Source: an uncultured Anaeroplasmataceae bacterium
GTDB lineage: Bacteria; Bacillota_I; Bacilli_A; Acholeplasmatales; Anaeroplasmataceae
Direction of reading: 5' to 3'
DNA: 18,157 nucleotides
Assembly: GCA_910579215.1 (NCBI GenBank)
Contig: CAJTTN010000016.1
Coordinates: 1-18,157 of the forward strand
Shown here: in pieces, positions 6,045 to 12,722 of the stretch
Layout of the letters: each line of letters opens with the position of its first letter
Position numbering within the stretch: position 1 is the first letter of the stretch
The notes under the pieces: model-generated
Seen by the model: only the letters and a program-made list of their open reading frames with translations
Databases searched by the model: none
Told to the model about the DNA's origin: nothing
Program-made: the position numbers and the translations under genes

Positions 6045-7286
6045 TTATTTATTTTTTAATTCCTGCAAAACTTCACGAACCTCAAGACCTAACAAAGACA
6101 AATCTATGTCACTATCTACAGAGATAGTAATACTATTCGTTTGCTCTACTGCTGCATCCACCATTGAAGAAAAATCAAAGCTTTTTTCAAAGACTTCACA
6201 CTTATCTAAACGTGGAGCTGTAGCAGGTGCTTTTGGAACATATACCGTACAGCAATCTTCAAAAGGCTTAATAGAAATATCGTAGCATTGCATACGTCTA
6301 GACAGTAAAATAATCTCCTGCTTATCATAGGTACACAGTGGTCTTAATACTGGTATCGTAGTCACAGAATTAATGGTATGCATACTTCTTAAGGTTTGAC
6401 TAGCCACTTGTCCAACAGACTCCCCATTCACAATGCAAAGACAATTTTTTCTTTCAGCTAATTGACTTGCTATTCGATACATCATTCTACGCATAATGGT
6501 AATCGTATAGCTTTCTGGAATATGTTCTAATAATGCCATATGCAATTCTTTAAAAGGAACCATATGTAGATTGATTTTATTTTTAGGGGCATAACGTGCC
6601 ATTATTTTAACCAAATCCATAACCTTTTGTGCAGATTCAATTGATGTTAAAGGTGTTGATTCGAAGTGAACACATTCAATTTCAATACCTTGCTTCATCG
6701 CAAGATAACCTGCAACTGGAGAATCTATCCCTCCAGAAAGCATCAACAAGCCCTTGCCAGCAACACCAACTGGATATCCTCCCATAGCTCTATACTCAGC
6801 ATTATATAAATAACAGGCATTTCCTTTTAATTCCACATGAAGAGTAACCTCAGGATGATGCACATCAACACGAAGCAAATTATGATTTGCTAGCACATAG
6901 CCTGCAATTTGCTTCGTCACCTCCATGGAATGAAGGGGATAATTTTTATTAGAACGCTTAGTTTCTACTTTGAAGGTGGTTTCTTTAGAAACAATATCCT
7001 TCATCAATTCTAAGGCTGTTTGTTTCATTATTTGCAAATCATTTTCACATCGCACAACCAATGAATAGGAGGATATACCTGATACATATTCTAAACGCCT
7101 TTGTACCTCAGCAACCTCTTCTCCATTTAAATGAATATAGATTCTATCATGTGTATTTTCAATGGTCACTTTCAAGCCTTGCATTTTTAAAGCAACCAAA
7201 TCATAAAGTCGATGGAGAAAGTCTCTTTGATTCTTTCCTTTTAAAGTCAAATCTCCAAAACGAACTAAAATTTGATTATATATCAT
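6045..7286 (-). CDS. thiI: tRNA 4-thiouridine sulfurtransferase ThiI
   Basis: ThiI activates U8 of tRNA by adenylation and delivers sulfur to make 4-thiouridine; in many bacteria it also helps make the thiamine thiazole. The 413-aa protein has the N-terminal ferredoxin-like and THUMP region (about 1-165) followed by the PP-loop ATPase domain with SGGIDSP at residues 184-190. The late motif FEDCCTVYVPKAP is typical of the short Gram-positive ThiI. It lacks the C-terminal rhodanese domain of E. coli ThiI, as in Bacillus, where a dedicated cysteine desulfurase (NifZ) supplies sulfur; no such gene lies next to it here. ATG has a GAGGAAT site upstream and a good promoter at 7312-7339. Confidence 0.95.
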   Translation of the reverse strand: MIYNQILVRFGDLTLKGKNQRDFLHRLYDLVALKMQGLKVTIENTHDRIYIHLNGEEVAEVQRRLEYVSGISSYSLVVRCENDLQIMKQTALELMKDIVSKETTFKVETKRSNKNYPLHSMEVTKQIAGYVLANHNLLRVDVHHPEVTLHVELKGNACYLYNAEYRAMGGYPVGVAGKGLLMLSGGIDSPVAGYLAMKQGIEIECVHFESTPLTSIESAQKVMDLVKIMARYAPKNKINLHMVPFKELHMALLEHIPESYTITIMRRMMYRIASQLAERKNCLCIVNGESVGQVASQTLRSMHTINSVTTIPVLRPLCTYDKQEIILLSRRMQCYDISIKPFEDCCTVYVPKAPATAPRLDKCEVFEKSFDFSSMVDAAVEQTNSITISVDSDIDLSLLGLEVREVLQELKNK

Positions 7287-7311
7287 ATGGATTCCTCATT
7301 TCTCATTTAAA

Positions 7312-7339
7312 ATTATACCAAAAACTTATTGTTTTTCAA
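7312..7339 (-). promoter_or_regulatory. Sigma-A promoter of thiI
   Basis: On the minus strand TTGAAA (7334-7339), a 16-bp spacer and TATAAT (7312-7317) preceded by TGG, an extended -10. Confidence 0.65.
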
Positions 7340-7444
7340 TGGAAAAGTCAAGGCTTTCCATGTATAATGTATAGTACATAGAGAAACTTTTATGTATTTA
7401 CTTAAGAAATACAAACTGATGATTAAAGAGGAAGGGGAAAGAAC

Positions 7445-8164
7445 ATGTATTATGGGTGGAATCCTTGGCATGGATGTAAAAAAATTAGTCCTGGATGTAA
7501 AAACTGCTTTGTTCATTTCTTAGACAAGATTAGAAATGCACCAGAAAGCATTTATAAAGTGAAAACAAAATTTAATTATCCTATTCAAAAAGACAAAAAT
7601 GGCAATTATAAAATTCCTTCTAATGTACAAGTAGGAACCTGCTTTACTTCCGACTTCTTTTTAGAGGAAGCAGATGGATGGCGAAACGAAGCTTGGAAAT
7701 ATATAAAGGAAAGGACAGACGTAGAATTTTTAATCCCTACGAAAAGAATTTTTAGATTTAAAGATTGTATCCCTGAGGATTGGGAAGAAGGGTATACAAA
7801 TGTCTTTATTTGTGTTTCAGTAGAAAATCAAGAAATGGCAGATCAAAGAATTCCTATCCTTTTAGATGCACCTATTCAAAAAAAAGGGATTTTTTTAGCA
7901 CCTTTATTAGAGGATATAAATATTTCTAGATATCTTGAAACTAAAAAGATTGCTTTAGTTTCTGTAGGAGGAGAGTCCTATAAAAACGCTAGAGAGTGTA
8001 ATTTTGATTGGGTTAAGCATATAAAAGAACAATGTGAAGCCTATCAAACTCCTTTTGACTTTCATCAAACAGGATCAAATTTTATTAAAGATGGAAAAAG
8101 ATACACCATTCCCCATAAAAAGGAATACGAGCAGGCAAAAAAAGCTTTTAACAAAAAAGCTTAA
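7445..8164 (+). CDS. DUF5131 (phage Gp37/Gp68-like) three-cysteine motif protein
   Basis: The 239-aa protein begins with the family signature WNPWHGC followed by SPGCKNC, giving cysteines C11, C18 and C21 (CX6CX2C). Later family landmarks are PTKRIFRF, NVFICVSVENQEMADQRI and ALVSVGGES, then a C-terminal FDFHQTG. The family is named after mycobacteriophage Gp37/Gp68 and is widespread on chromosomes and mobile elements. The cysteine cluster is reminiscent of a radical-SAM iron-sulfur site, but activity is not established. Related proteins are often encoded beside a partner called TcmP; none is seen here. GAGGAAGGGG lies just upstream of the ATG. A TATAAT at 7363-7368 with a poor -35 is the likely promoter, giving a leader with a small hairpin (7394-7412). 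It is divergent from thiI and followed by rpsD with its own promoter, so it appears monocistronic. Confidence 0.85.
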   Translation: MYYGWNPWHGCKKISPGCKNCFVHFLDKIRNAPESIYKVKTKFNYPIQKDKNGNYKIPSNVQVGTCFTSDFFLEEADGWRNEAWKYIKERTDVEFLIPTKRIFRFKDCIPEDWEEGYTNVFICVSVENQEMADQRIPILLDAPIQKKGIFLAPLLEDINISRYLETKKIALVSVGGESYKNARECNFDWVKHIKEQCEAYQTPFDFHQTGSNFIKDGKRYTIPHKKEYEQAKKAFNKKA

Positions 8165-8213
8165 GGATACTTAAATTTTATCTCTTCTTTTTTAATGTTT
8201 TCCACTAAAACAT

Positions 8214-8243
8214 TTGACTTGTCTACCTTTCCTATGGTATAAT
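8214..8243 (+). promoter_or_regulatory. Sigma-A promoter of rpsD
   Basis: TTGACT (8214-8219), an 18-bp spacer and TATAAT (8238-8243), the latter with an upstream TATGG that makes a strong TRTGN extended -10. Start of transcription is expected near 8250, giving a leader of about 165 nt. Confidence 0.8.
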
Positions 8244-8249
8244 GCTTGA

Positions 8250-8411
8250 GCGTGGGTAAAAAGCAGCTGTCCACATTTGAAATAGATCTTATCTTAAAGC
8301 CTAGAAGGCATTACTAGTAATCTTCGCTGCTTCATGGTGAACGTATAATTTAAGATATCCTAATTCATAGGACAACAATTTACTCCCAAAATATTTTTAG
8401 GAGGACAACAA
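8250..8411 (+). promoter_or_regulatory. Structured rpsD leader, probable S4 autoregulatory RNA
   Basis: The 5' UTR contains several pairings readable by eye. AAGCAGC (8261-8267) pairs with GCTGCTT (8326-8332). GAAG/CTTC with ATTA/TAAT form an inner hairpin (8304-8325). ATCTTAAA (8291-8298) pairs with TTTAAGAT (8349-8356), which crosses the first helix and so makes a pseudoknot. An outer GTAAA/TTTAC helix joins 8256-8260 to 8379-8383. In Firmicutes rpsD is monocistronic and repressed by its own product S4 binding the leader. Position and complexity agree with that, but I could not align it to the Rfam model. Confidence 0.7.
8369..8411 (+). repeat. Two copies of AGGACAACAA in the rpsD leader, one overlapping the ribosome binding site
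   Basis: The 10-nt repeat occurs at 8369-8378 and 8402-8411. The second copy overlaps the Shine-Dalgarno AGGAGG. TGTCC at 8268-8272 is complementary to GGACA in either copy. Confidence 0.75.
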
Positions 8412-8414
8412 AAT

Positions 8415-9014
8415 ATGTCAAAATTTACAGGCTCTACCTGGAAGGTTTCTCGTCGTTTAGGTTACTCTGTTAGTGAAACAGGCAAAGAACTTGCAAGAAG
8501 AAAGTATGCACCAGGACAGCACGGTGCTAAGCGTAAGAAGCTTAGCGAATATGCATTACAACAGGCTGAAAAGCAAAAGGTAAGATTTACCTATGGTGTT
8601 TCTGAAAAGCAATTCAGAAAAACATTCAATGAGGCTTCTAAGATTTCCGGTAAAACAGGTGTAAACTTCTTAAAGCTTTTAGAGGTACGTTTAGATAATC
8701 TTGTTTATCGCTTAGGCTTTGCTAGCACAAGAGCTCAGGCTCGTCAGTTAGTAAACCATGGTCACGTTGTAGTAGATGGTAAAAAGGTAGATATTCCTTC
8801 TTATCGTGTAAAGGTTGGACAAACAATCGCAATGAAAGAGGCATCTAAGGATTTAGTCGTTGTTAAAGCAGCTTTAGAAGCTAAATTATCTCGTGCAGAA
8901 TATCTTTCATATGATGAAACTAATCACGTTGGTACTTTAGTAAGAGTTCCTGAAAGAGATGAATTCTTACCTGAAATCAACGAACAGCTTATTGTCGAAT
9001 TCTACAACAGATAA
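8415..9014 (+). CDS. rpsD: 30S ribosomal protein S4
   Basis: S4 binds the 5' domain of 16S rRNA and starts small-subunit assembly; in Gram-positive bacteria it also represses its own mRNA. The 199-aa sequence aligns throughout with Bacillus S4: YAPGQHGAKRKKLSEYALQ near residues 32-50, the S4 RNA-binding domain (about 86-150, with ARQLVNHGHVVVDG), and the C-terminal INEQLIVEFYNR. The N-terminus MSKFTGSTWKVSRRLG is the short Firmicutes type without zinc-binding cysteines. It stands alone between its own long leader and a strong terminator, not in the alpha operon as in E. coli. Confidence 0.99.
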   Translation: MSKFTGSTWKVSRRLGYSVSETGKELARRKYAPGQHGAKRKKLSEYALQQAEKQKVRFTYGVSEKQFRKTFNEASKISGKTGVNFLKLLEVRLDNLVYRLGFASTRAQARQLVNHGHVVVDGKKVDIPSYRVKVGQTIAMKEASKDLVVVKAALEAKLSRAEYLSYDETNHVGTLVRVPERDEFLPEINEQLIVEFYNR

Positions 9015-9017
9015 GAC

Positions 9018-9052
9018 AAAAAAGTCCGAAAAATTTTCGGACTTTTTCTTTT
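9018..9052. terminator. Bidirectional terminator between rpsD and the ABC permease gene
   Basis: A nearly perfect stem centred on 9033 (GTCCGAAAA against TTTTCGGAC, extended by A/T pairs) has T runs downstream on both strands. It serves rpsD on plus and the ABC operon on minus. Confidence 0.92.
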
Positions 9053-9071
9053 TTTGTTTTTATACTTCTAT

Positions 9072-10049
9072 TTAAATAAAAGAAATAGCAGTATAGTAGA
9101 TAAGAGTATAGGAAAGAATTACTCCTATGGAAATATAACTCAAACGATTAAATTTTATAGACCTATGATAGATACAATAGGATATAAAAATTCCTACAAC
9201 CGTTAGAATAAAAAATATAAAATTAATGTCAAAATATTCTGAACCAGCTACTATAGGAAGTAAAAATCCTATCATTGGTAAAAACAGTTTATAGCCAAAA
9301 ATTCCATTAGATATTTCTTGAGTTCTAATAGAACAATCCTTACCAGAAAACCAAAGCAAATAAATAAGTATTCCATAGCCTAAAATGACACAAAGTGTAT
9401 AAGAAATTATATAAGCTGACTGTACATCATTTACAATAAAATCTCCTGGTCCTTTTATAAAGAGGGAAAAAATATCCCATGGAGCATCTACTTCTCCCCA
9501 TTTGCAAATGATTCCTAAAATTATAGCAAGGATTCCAATACCACACCCTATAAAAGCAATGCCATCTAAAACTGAATTCCCTTTATAATAAAACAATAAA
9601 AAGAAATGAAATAATGGCAATATCGTAACCAAATATAATAAGCCACATTTAAGAAAAATCTTAAAATCATAGATTGGATTGCTGATAATATTATTCTCAG
9701 TAGACATAGCAAATATAAACGTTATTATACAAAGAAATAGATACAGAATTGCACCTGCAAATATAATAGTAATATCAGCAAGATATTTACCTAAAAATAA
9801 TTGTCTTTTTGTAACGGGCAAGGAATAACTCATATCCGCACTAACTCTTTTTTTATTATAGGTAAAGGAAAGAAAGGTAACTCCCATAACTAATCCTATA
9901 CAAAAGAACCCTAACATTTGTGAAAATGGTCTCCAATAAAGTCCTGAGGAGGTTAGATATACTGTAAACCCTAATATACACATTATTCCAAAATAGATAC
10001 TCACAGGAACTAATAACCTTTTCACTTCAAAGATATAAACCTTTTTCAT
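9072..10049 (-). CDS. ABC transporter permease (ABC-2/YtrC-like)
   Basis: This 325-aa integral membrane protein has about eight hydrophobic segments and no ATPase motif. Its start codon overlaps the ATPase stop codon as ATGA, so the two subunits are almost certainly cotranslated partners. The loop VSADMSYSLPVTKRQLFLGKYLADI (about residues 70-95) is the typical cytoplasmic segment of ABC-2-type permeases, which contact the ATPase. Operon order (GntR regulator, ATPase, permease) matches the Ytr-type systems of Firmicutes that respond to cell-envelope antibiotics. Substrate unknown. The bidirectional terminator past the rpsD gene ends the operon. Confidence 0.85.
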   Translation of the reverse strand: MKKVYIFEVKRLLVPVSIYFGIMCILGFTVYLTSSGLYWRPFSQMLGFFCIGLVMGVTFLSFTYNKKRVSADMSYSLPVTKRQLFLGKYLADITIIFAGAILYLFLCIITFIFAMSTENNIISNPIYDFKIFLKCGLLYLVTILPLFHFFLLFYYKGNSVLDGIAFIGCGIGILAIILGIICKWGEVDAPWDIFSLFIKGPGDFIVNDVQSAYIISYTLCVILGYGILIYLLWFSGKDCSIRTQEISNGIFGYKLFLPMIGFLLPIVAGSEYFDINFIFFILTVVGIFISYCIYHRSIKFNRLSYISIGVILSYTLIYYTAISFI

Positions 10050-10927
10050 ATGTGTTTTCCTCCCTCCATAACAAGATTCGTGAAATAATCATTAAAATCC
10101 ATTTCAATTTCTTCTATCATTACAGGATGTAAGGCTTCTAACTTTTCAAGTACCCCATCCTGTCTTCTAACCACAATTTGAACAATCTTGCCAACTATTT
10201 TTAATTCTGTTGGCTGTAAATCAGCAAATTCCTCTGCAAGGATAGGCGTTGTAAACGCCATTTGATATTTAACATACTGCTCAAAGCTCTCCATCATTTT
10301 TCCTGAAGCTAATACACTTTGAGAATCTAGGATAATATAGCTATCCATGATTTCTTCTAAATCCTTTAATGAATGAGAGGAAATTAATACAGTCATTGTA
10401 TTATGCTCTAGAGCCTCTAATAAAAAATGATTAAATTCAATTCTAGCCAAAGGATCTAAACCATCAAAGGCCTCATCTAAAAACAAATATTTAACCCTAC
10501 AGGCTATAGCAAGACAAAGGAATAATCTTCTCCTCATTCCCTTTGAAAAATGAATTACTTTATCATTTTCTTTCAAATTAAATCGATTTATATATGTATA
10601 AAATAAGCTCATATCGAATCGGGGATAAAAAATTTGATACATTTTTGCTAAAGATTTTGGAGTTGCATTAAAATTATAATAAGGATCATCTGGCAAGAAA
10701 AAAATCAATTCCTTCTGTGAATAGCTAGAATCTAATTTTTCTCCTTCTATCCAAATTTCCCCCTGTGATGGTCGATAAACACTTGACAATAATCGCATTA
10801 ACGTAGACTTTCCAGCTCCATTAATTCCAATCAAGCCATAAATTTTTCCATCCTCTAGAGTCAAATTAATATCCTTTAATACATTATTTTTCCCAAAAGA
10901 ATGGGACAAATTTTTAATTTCTATCAT
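10046..10927 (-). CDS. ABC transporter ATP-binding protein (YtrB-like)
   Basis: This 293-aa ATPase powers the membrane partner encoded downstream. Walker A is GINGAGKST (residues 34-42). The signature is the divergent FSKGM (127-131, instead of LSGGQ), Walker B is YLFLDEAFDG (147-156), and the switch histidine is H184 in ISSH. The usual Q-loop glutamine is replaced (FLPDDP, about 77-82), as seen in YtrB/EcsA-like subfamilies. The last 80 residues form a C-terminal extension. I place the start at ATG 10925-10927, preceded by GGAGGAAGAG; an upstream in-frame start would add ten residues without a ribosome site. It overlaps the GntR gene by 14 bp and the permease by 4 bp. Confidence 0.93.
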   Translation of the reverse strand: MIEIKNLSHSFGKNNVLKDINLTLEDGKIYGLIGINGAGKSTLMRLLSSVYRPSQGEIWIEGEKLDSSYSQKELIFFLPDDPYYNFNATPKSLAKMYQIFYPRFDMSLFYTYINRFNLKENDKVIHFSKGMRRRLFLCLAIACRVKYLFLDEAFDGLDPLARIEFNHFLLEALEHNTMTVLISSHSLKDLEEIMDSYIILDSQSVLASGKMMESFEQYVKYQMAFTTPILAEEFADLQPTELKIVGKIVQIVVRRQDGVLEKLEALHPVMIEEIEMDFNDYFTNLVMEGGKHI

Positions 10928-11282
10928 ACTCTTCCTCCGAATAAACTTGTTCCACAAGCTGTAATAATTCCTCCCTTTGCATTCCTGCTTCTTTAATGTG
11001 CATGAGTGTGTTTGTTACTTCCTCCAAAAAAATATGATCCTCATTCTTAGGACAAACAAAAATCCCCTTTTTTGGAATCGTATAAACGACATTTCTCTCC
11101 TCTAATAGTGAGTAGGCTCGTTCAATTGTGTTTGGATTAACATTAAGCTCCATACCTAATTTTCGGCAGGAGGGTAATTTTTCATTCTCTTTAAATACAC
11201 CCAAACGTATAAAGGATTCAATTTTATCCGCAATTTCTAAATAAATCGATTGCTTATTCGTAATCTTTATTTGCAAATGCAT
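10914..11282 (-). CDS. GntR family regulator, YtrA subfamily
   Basis: This 122-aa transcription factor has a winged helix-turn-helix in residues 5-75, with the conserved KLPSCRKLGMELNVNPNTIERAYSLLEE. Only a short C-terminal helical region (about 80-120) follows instead of a large ligand domain. That length and layout define the YtrA subfamily, whose members repress the ABC transporter operon they head. The start ATG at 11280-11282 sits just behind AAAGGGGAGA; a possible TTG further upstream lies inside the -35 box and can be dismissed. The regulator is the first gene of the operon, and a direct repeat in its promoter spacer is a good candidate binding site. The inducing signal is unknown. Confidence 0.92.
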   Translation of the reverse strand: MHLQIKITNKQSIYLEIADKIESFIRLGVFKENEKLPSCRKLGMELNVNPNTIERAYSLLEERNVVYTIPKKGIFVCPKNEDHIFLEEVTNTLMHIKEAGMQREELLQLVEQVYSEEEYDRN

Positions 11283-11300
11283 TCTCCCCTTTCTACTCTT

Positions 11301-11330
11301 ATTATATTGTATTAACTGTATTATTGTCAA
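11301..11330 (-). promoter_or_regulatory. Promoter with candidate operator of the GntR-ABC operon
   Basis: On the minus strand TTGACA (11325-11330), an 18-bp spacer and TATAAT (11301-11306). Inside the spacer the plus strand has TGTATTA twice (11308-11314 and 11317-11323, period 9 bp). This is a plausible binding site for the GntR repressor. Promoter is well supported; operator role is inferred. Confidence 0.7.
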
Positions 11331-11340
11331 TCTTTATTTC

Positions 11341-11375
11341 TATAAAAATAAAAACATGATAGCTAGTGTATCATG
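11341..11375 (-). terminator. Terminator of the WHPGW membrane protein gene
   Basis: CATGATA (11355-11361) and TATCATG (11369-11375) form a perfect 7-bp stem; on the minus strand a TTTTTATTTTTATA tract follows. Confidence 0.8.
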
Positions 11376-11393
11376 CTTATATTTTCTCTTATT

Positions 11394-11753
11394 TTATAAA
11401 ATTTCATCCTCTTCATCATAAACAAAAATTTTTCGTTTTGAATTTTTTTGTTTATTTCTTTTGAAAATAACTTTATTTTTAGGAAGAAATATTTCAACGA
11501 CTGGTATTGTTAAAAATATAATCCATCCCGGATGCCATATTTCCCAAACAAGTCCCATCACTAAATATGCTATAACGACTAAAACGGGATACAGTGCCCC
11601 ATACGTTACTGTACCTAAAATTATTGGTACAATAGGAATGGCTAAAAATACAACCCATCCTGGATGCCAAGCATCCGCACAGAAGCCCAACAAAAGATAT
11701 ATTATTACTGTAATAAGTGGAGTAGCTGCCACAACTTTTGCTCGTAATCCCAT
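11394..11753 (-). CDS. Small membrane protein with tandem WHPGW repeat
   Basis: The 119-aa protein is built of two copies of a unit of about 35 residues. Copy 1 runs from P12 to I45 and copy 2 from P56 to L90. Each has a hydrophobic helix, then AWHPGW or IWHPGW (29-33 and 73-77), then a second hydrophobic helix ending in IP. The period is 44 residues, so four membrane helices in two hairpins are expected. A basic segment (KNKVIFKRNKQKNSKRK) and an acidic tail (DEEDEIL) follow. No signal peptide or catalytic residue is seen. Similar WHPGW hairpins occur in uncharacterised Firmicutes membrane proteins; I cannot name a function. It has a strong AGGAGATG site and a promoter that overlaps that of the divergent methyltransferase gene. 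Confidence 0.75.
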   Translation of the reverse strand: MGLRAKVVAATPLITVIIYLLLGFCADAWHPGWVVFLAIPIVPIILGTVTYGALYPVLVVIAYLVMGLVWEIWHPGWIIFLTIPVVEIFLPKNKVIFKRNKQKNSKRKIFVYDEEDEIL

Positions 11754-11778
11754 AATTTCATCTCCTTTTATTTAATAT

Positions 11779-11789
11779 ATTATATCACA
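11779..11789 (-). promoter_or_regulatory. Extended -10 promoter of the WHPGW membrane protein gene
   Basis: Minus strand TGTGATATAAT, a TRTGN extended -10, about 25 bp upstream of the start codon at 11753. Confidence 0.55.
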
Positions 11790-11800
11790 TATTTTTATAA

Positions 11801-11822
11801 TATGATATAATCATATAGGTGA
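11801..11822 (+). promoter_or_regulatory. Extended -10 promoter with very short leader for the second TrmH gene
   Basis: TATGATATAAT (11801-11811) is followed after 5 bp by the Shine-Dalgarno AGGTGA (11817-11822) and then ATG at 11827. The predicted leader is about 10 nt, the same layout as def. Confidence 0.55.
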
Positions 11823-11826
11823 AATT

Positions 11827-12615
11827 ATGAAAAAAATCGGAAAATCAGATGAAATAATTCGTCTATTTAAGGATGTACTAAAAACAAATAAATATAAAGA
11901 TTTGGTTGCAACAGATGATTTAGAGGTATTAAGCCTTGCTTTAAAATACAAATTAGAAATACCCTATTTTTTAATGACGAGTGATCTTTCATATAAAGAA
12001 TCCACAAAGGAATTAATACATGAGCTAATAAATCATGCTGACCAAGCCTTTGAGATATCTTTATCCACCAGCAACCTATTGCAAACTAAGGATAATCATG
12101 CTGGTATTTTTGGTATGATAAAAATACCGACCTACCAAGCAAAGGATTTAGGAGAATTCATCTTTGTACTAGACCGATTAGAAATCCCTGGAAATATCGG
12201 AACAATTTATAGGACCTTAGATGCCTGTGGGGCTACAGGTGTAATCCTAGTAGATCCCATTACAAAGCTTAACTCTGTAAAATTATTGGCAGCAGCAAGA
12301 GGAACAAATCTCATTGTCCCAACGGTTTCTTTATCCTACCAAGAGGCTATTAGATACTTAAGCAAGGAGGAGTACACTCTTTATCTAGGTGAGCCTGAAT
12401 TGGGACTAGATTATCAAACCTATGATTATAAAGGGAAAATAGCTATAGTTGTTGGAAATGAAAGATTTGGCATTCAACAGGATTGGTATACGCATTCACA
12501 CCAAAAGGTTTTTATCCCTATGCAGGGAAATAATCATAGCTTAAATGTTAGCGTAGCTGCCTCTATACTAGCATATGAGGCAGCTATGAAGCGTAAAAGC
12601 TTTAATAAAAAATAA
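11827..12615 (+). CDS. TrmH/SpoU family RNA 2'-O-methyltransferase (second copy)
   Basis: This 262-aa enzyme has an N-terminal region of about 105 residues that differs from that of the trmH at 4038-4733, followed by a SPOUT catalytic domain. Motif 1 is LDRLEIPGNIGTIYRTLDA, motif 2 is IAIVVGNERFGI, and motif 3 is IPMQGNNHSLNVSVAAS. All key residues (motif 1 Asn and Arg, motif 2 Gly-Asn-Glu, motif 3 Ser-Leu-Asn) are present, so it should be active. GNERFGI rather than GNEGNG marks a separate subfamily from the first gene, so the two are not recent duplicates. Target nucleotide unknown; an rRNA or tRNA ribose is expected. It has its own promoter and a long shared terminator. Confidence 0.9.
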   Translation: MKKIGKSDEIIRLFKDVLKTNKYKDLVATDDLEVLSLALKYKLEIPYFLMTSDLSYKESTKELIHELINHADQAFEISLSTSNLLQTKDNHAGIFGMIKIPTYQAKDLGEFIFVLDRLEIPGNIGTIYRTLDACGATGVILVDPITKLNSVKLLAAARGTNLIVPTVSLSYQEAIRYLSKEEYTLYLGEPELGLDYQTYDYKGKIAIVVGNERFGIQQDWYTHSHQKVFIPMQGNNHSLNVSVAASILAYEAAMKRKSFNKK

Positions 12616-12643
12616 TCTATCTCACATTCAAAAGTCTAAAAAT

Positions 12644-12710
12644 AAAAAGACCCCAAAAGAGAATTTCAACTCAAATCATTGATTGACCTCTTCTTGATTG
12701 GGTCTTTTTT
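12644..12710. terminator. Long bidirectional terminator between the second TrmH gene and transketolase
   Basis: AAAAAGACCC (12644-12653) pairs with GGGTCTTTTT (12700-12709). Between them lie an inner AAGAG/CTCTT helix and a TCAAATCA/TGATTGA hairpin. T runs follow on both strands, fitting two convergent genes. Confidence 0.85.
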
Positions 12711-12722
12711 CTTATAAAAGTC

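Noticed and set aside
7445..8164. Prophage remnant suggested by the phage-like Gp37/Gp68 name
   Set aside because: No other phage gene, attachment site or composition shift is seen; flanking genes are core.
8310..8321. Perfect 12-bp palindrome ATTACTAGTAAT as a protein-binding site
   Set aside because: It lies within the transcribed rpsD leader and is better explained as part of an RNA hairpin closed by GAAG/CTTC.
11283..11330. Longer GntR reading from a TTG start
   Set aside because: The TTG is part of the -35 box and the added residues precede a good ribosome site and ATG.
11461..11775. Plus-strand open frame opposite the WHPGW gene
   Set aside because: Antisense shadow of the duplicated hydrophobic protein; its own apparent repeats simply mirror those of the real gene.
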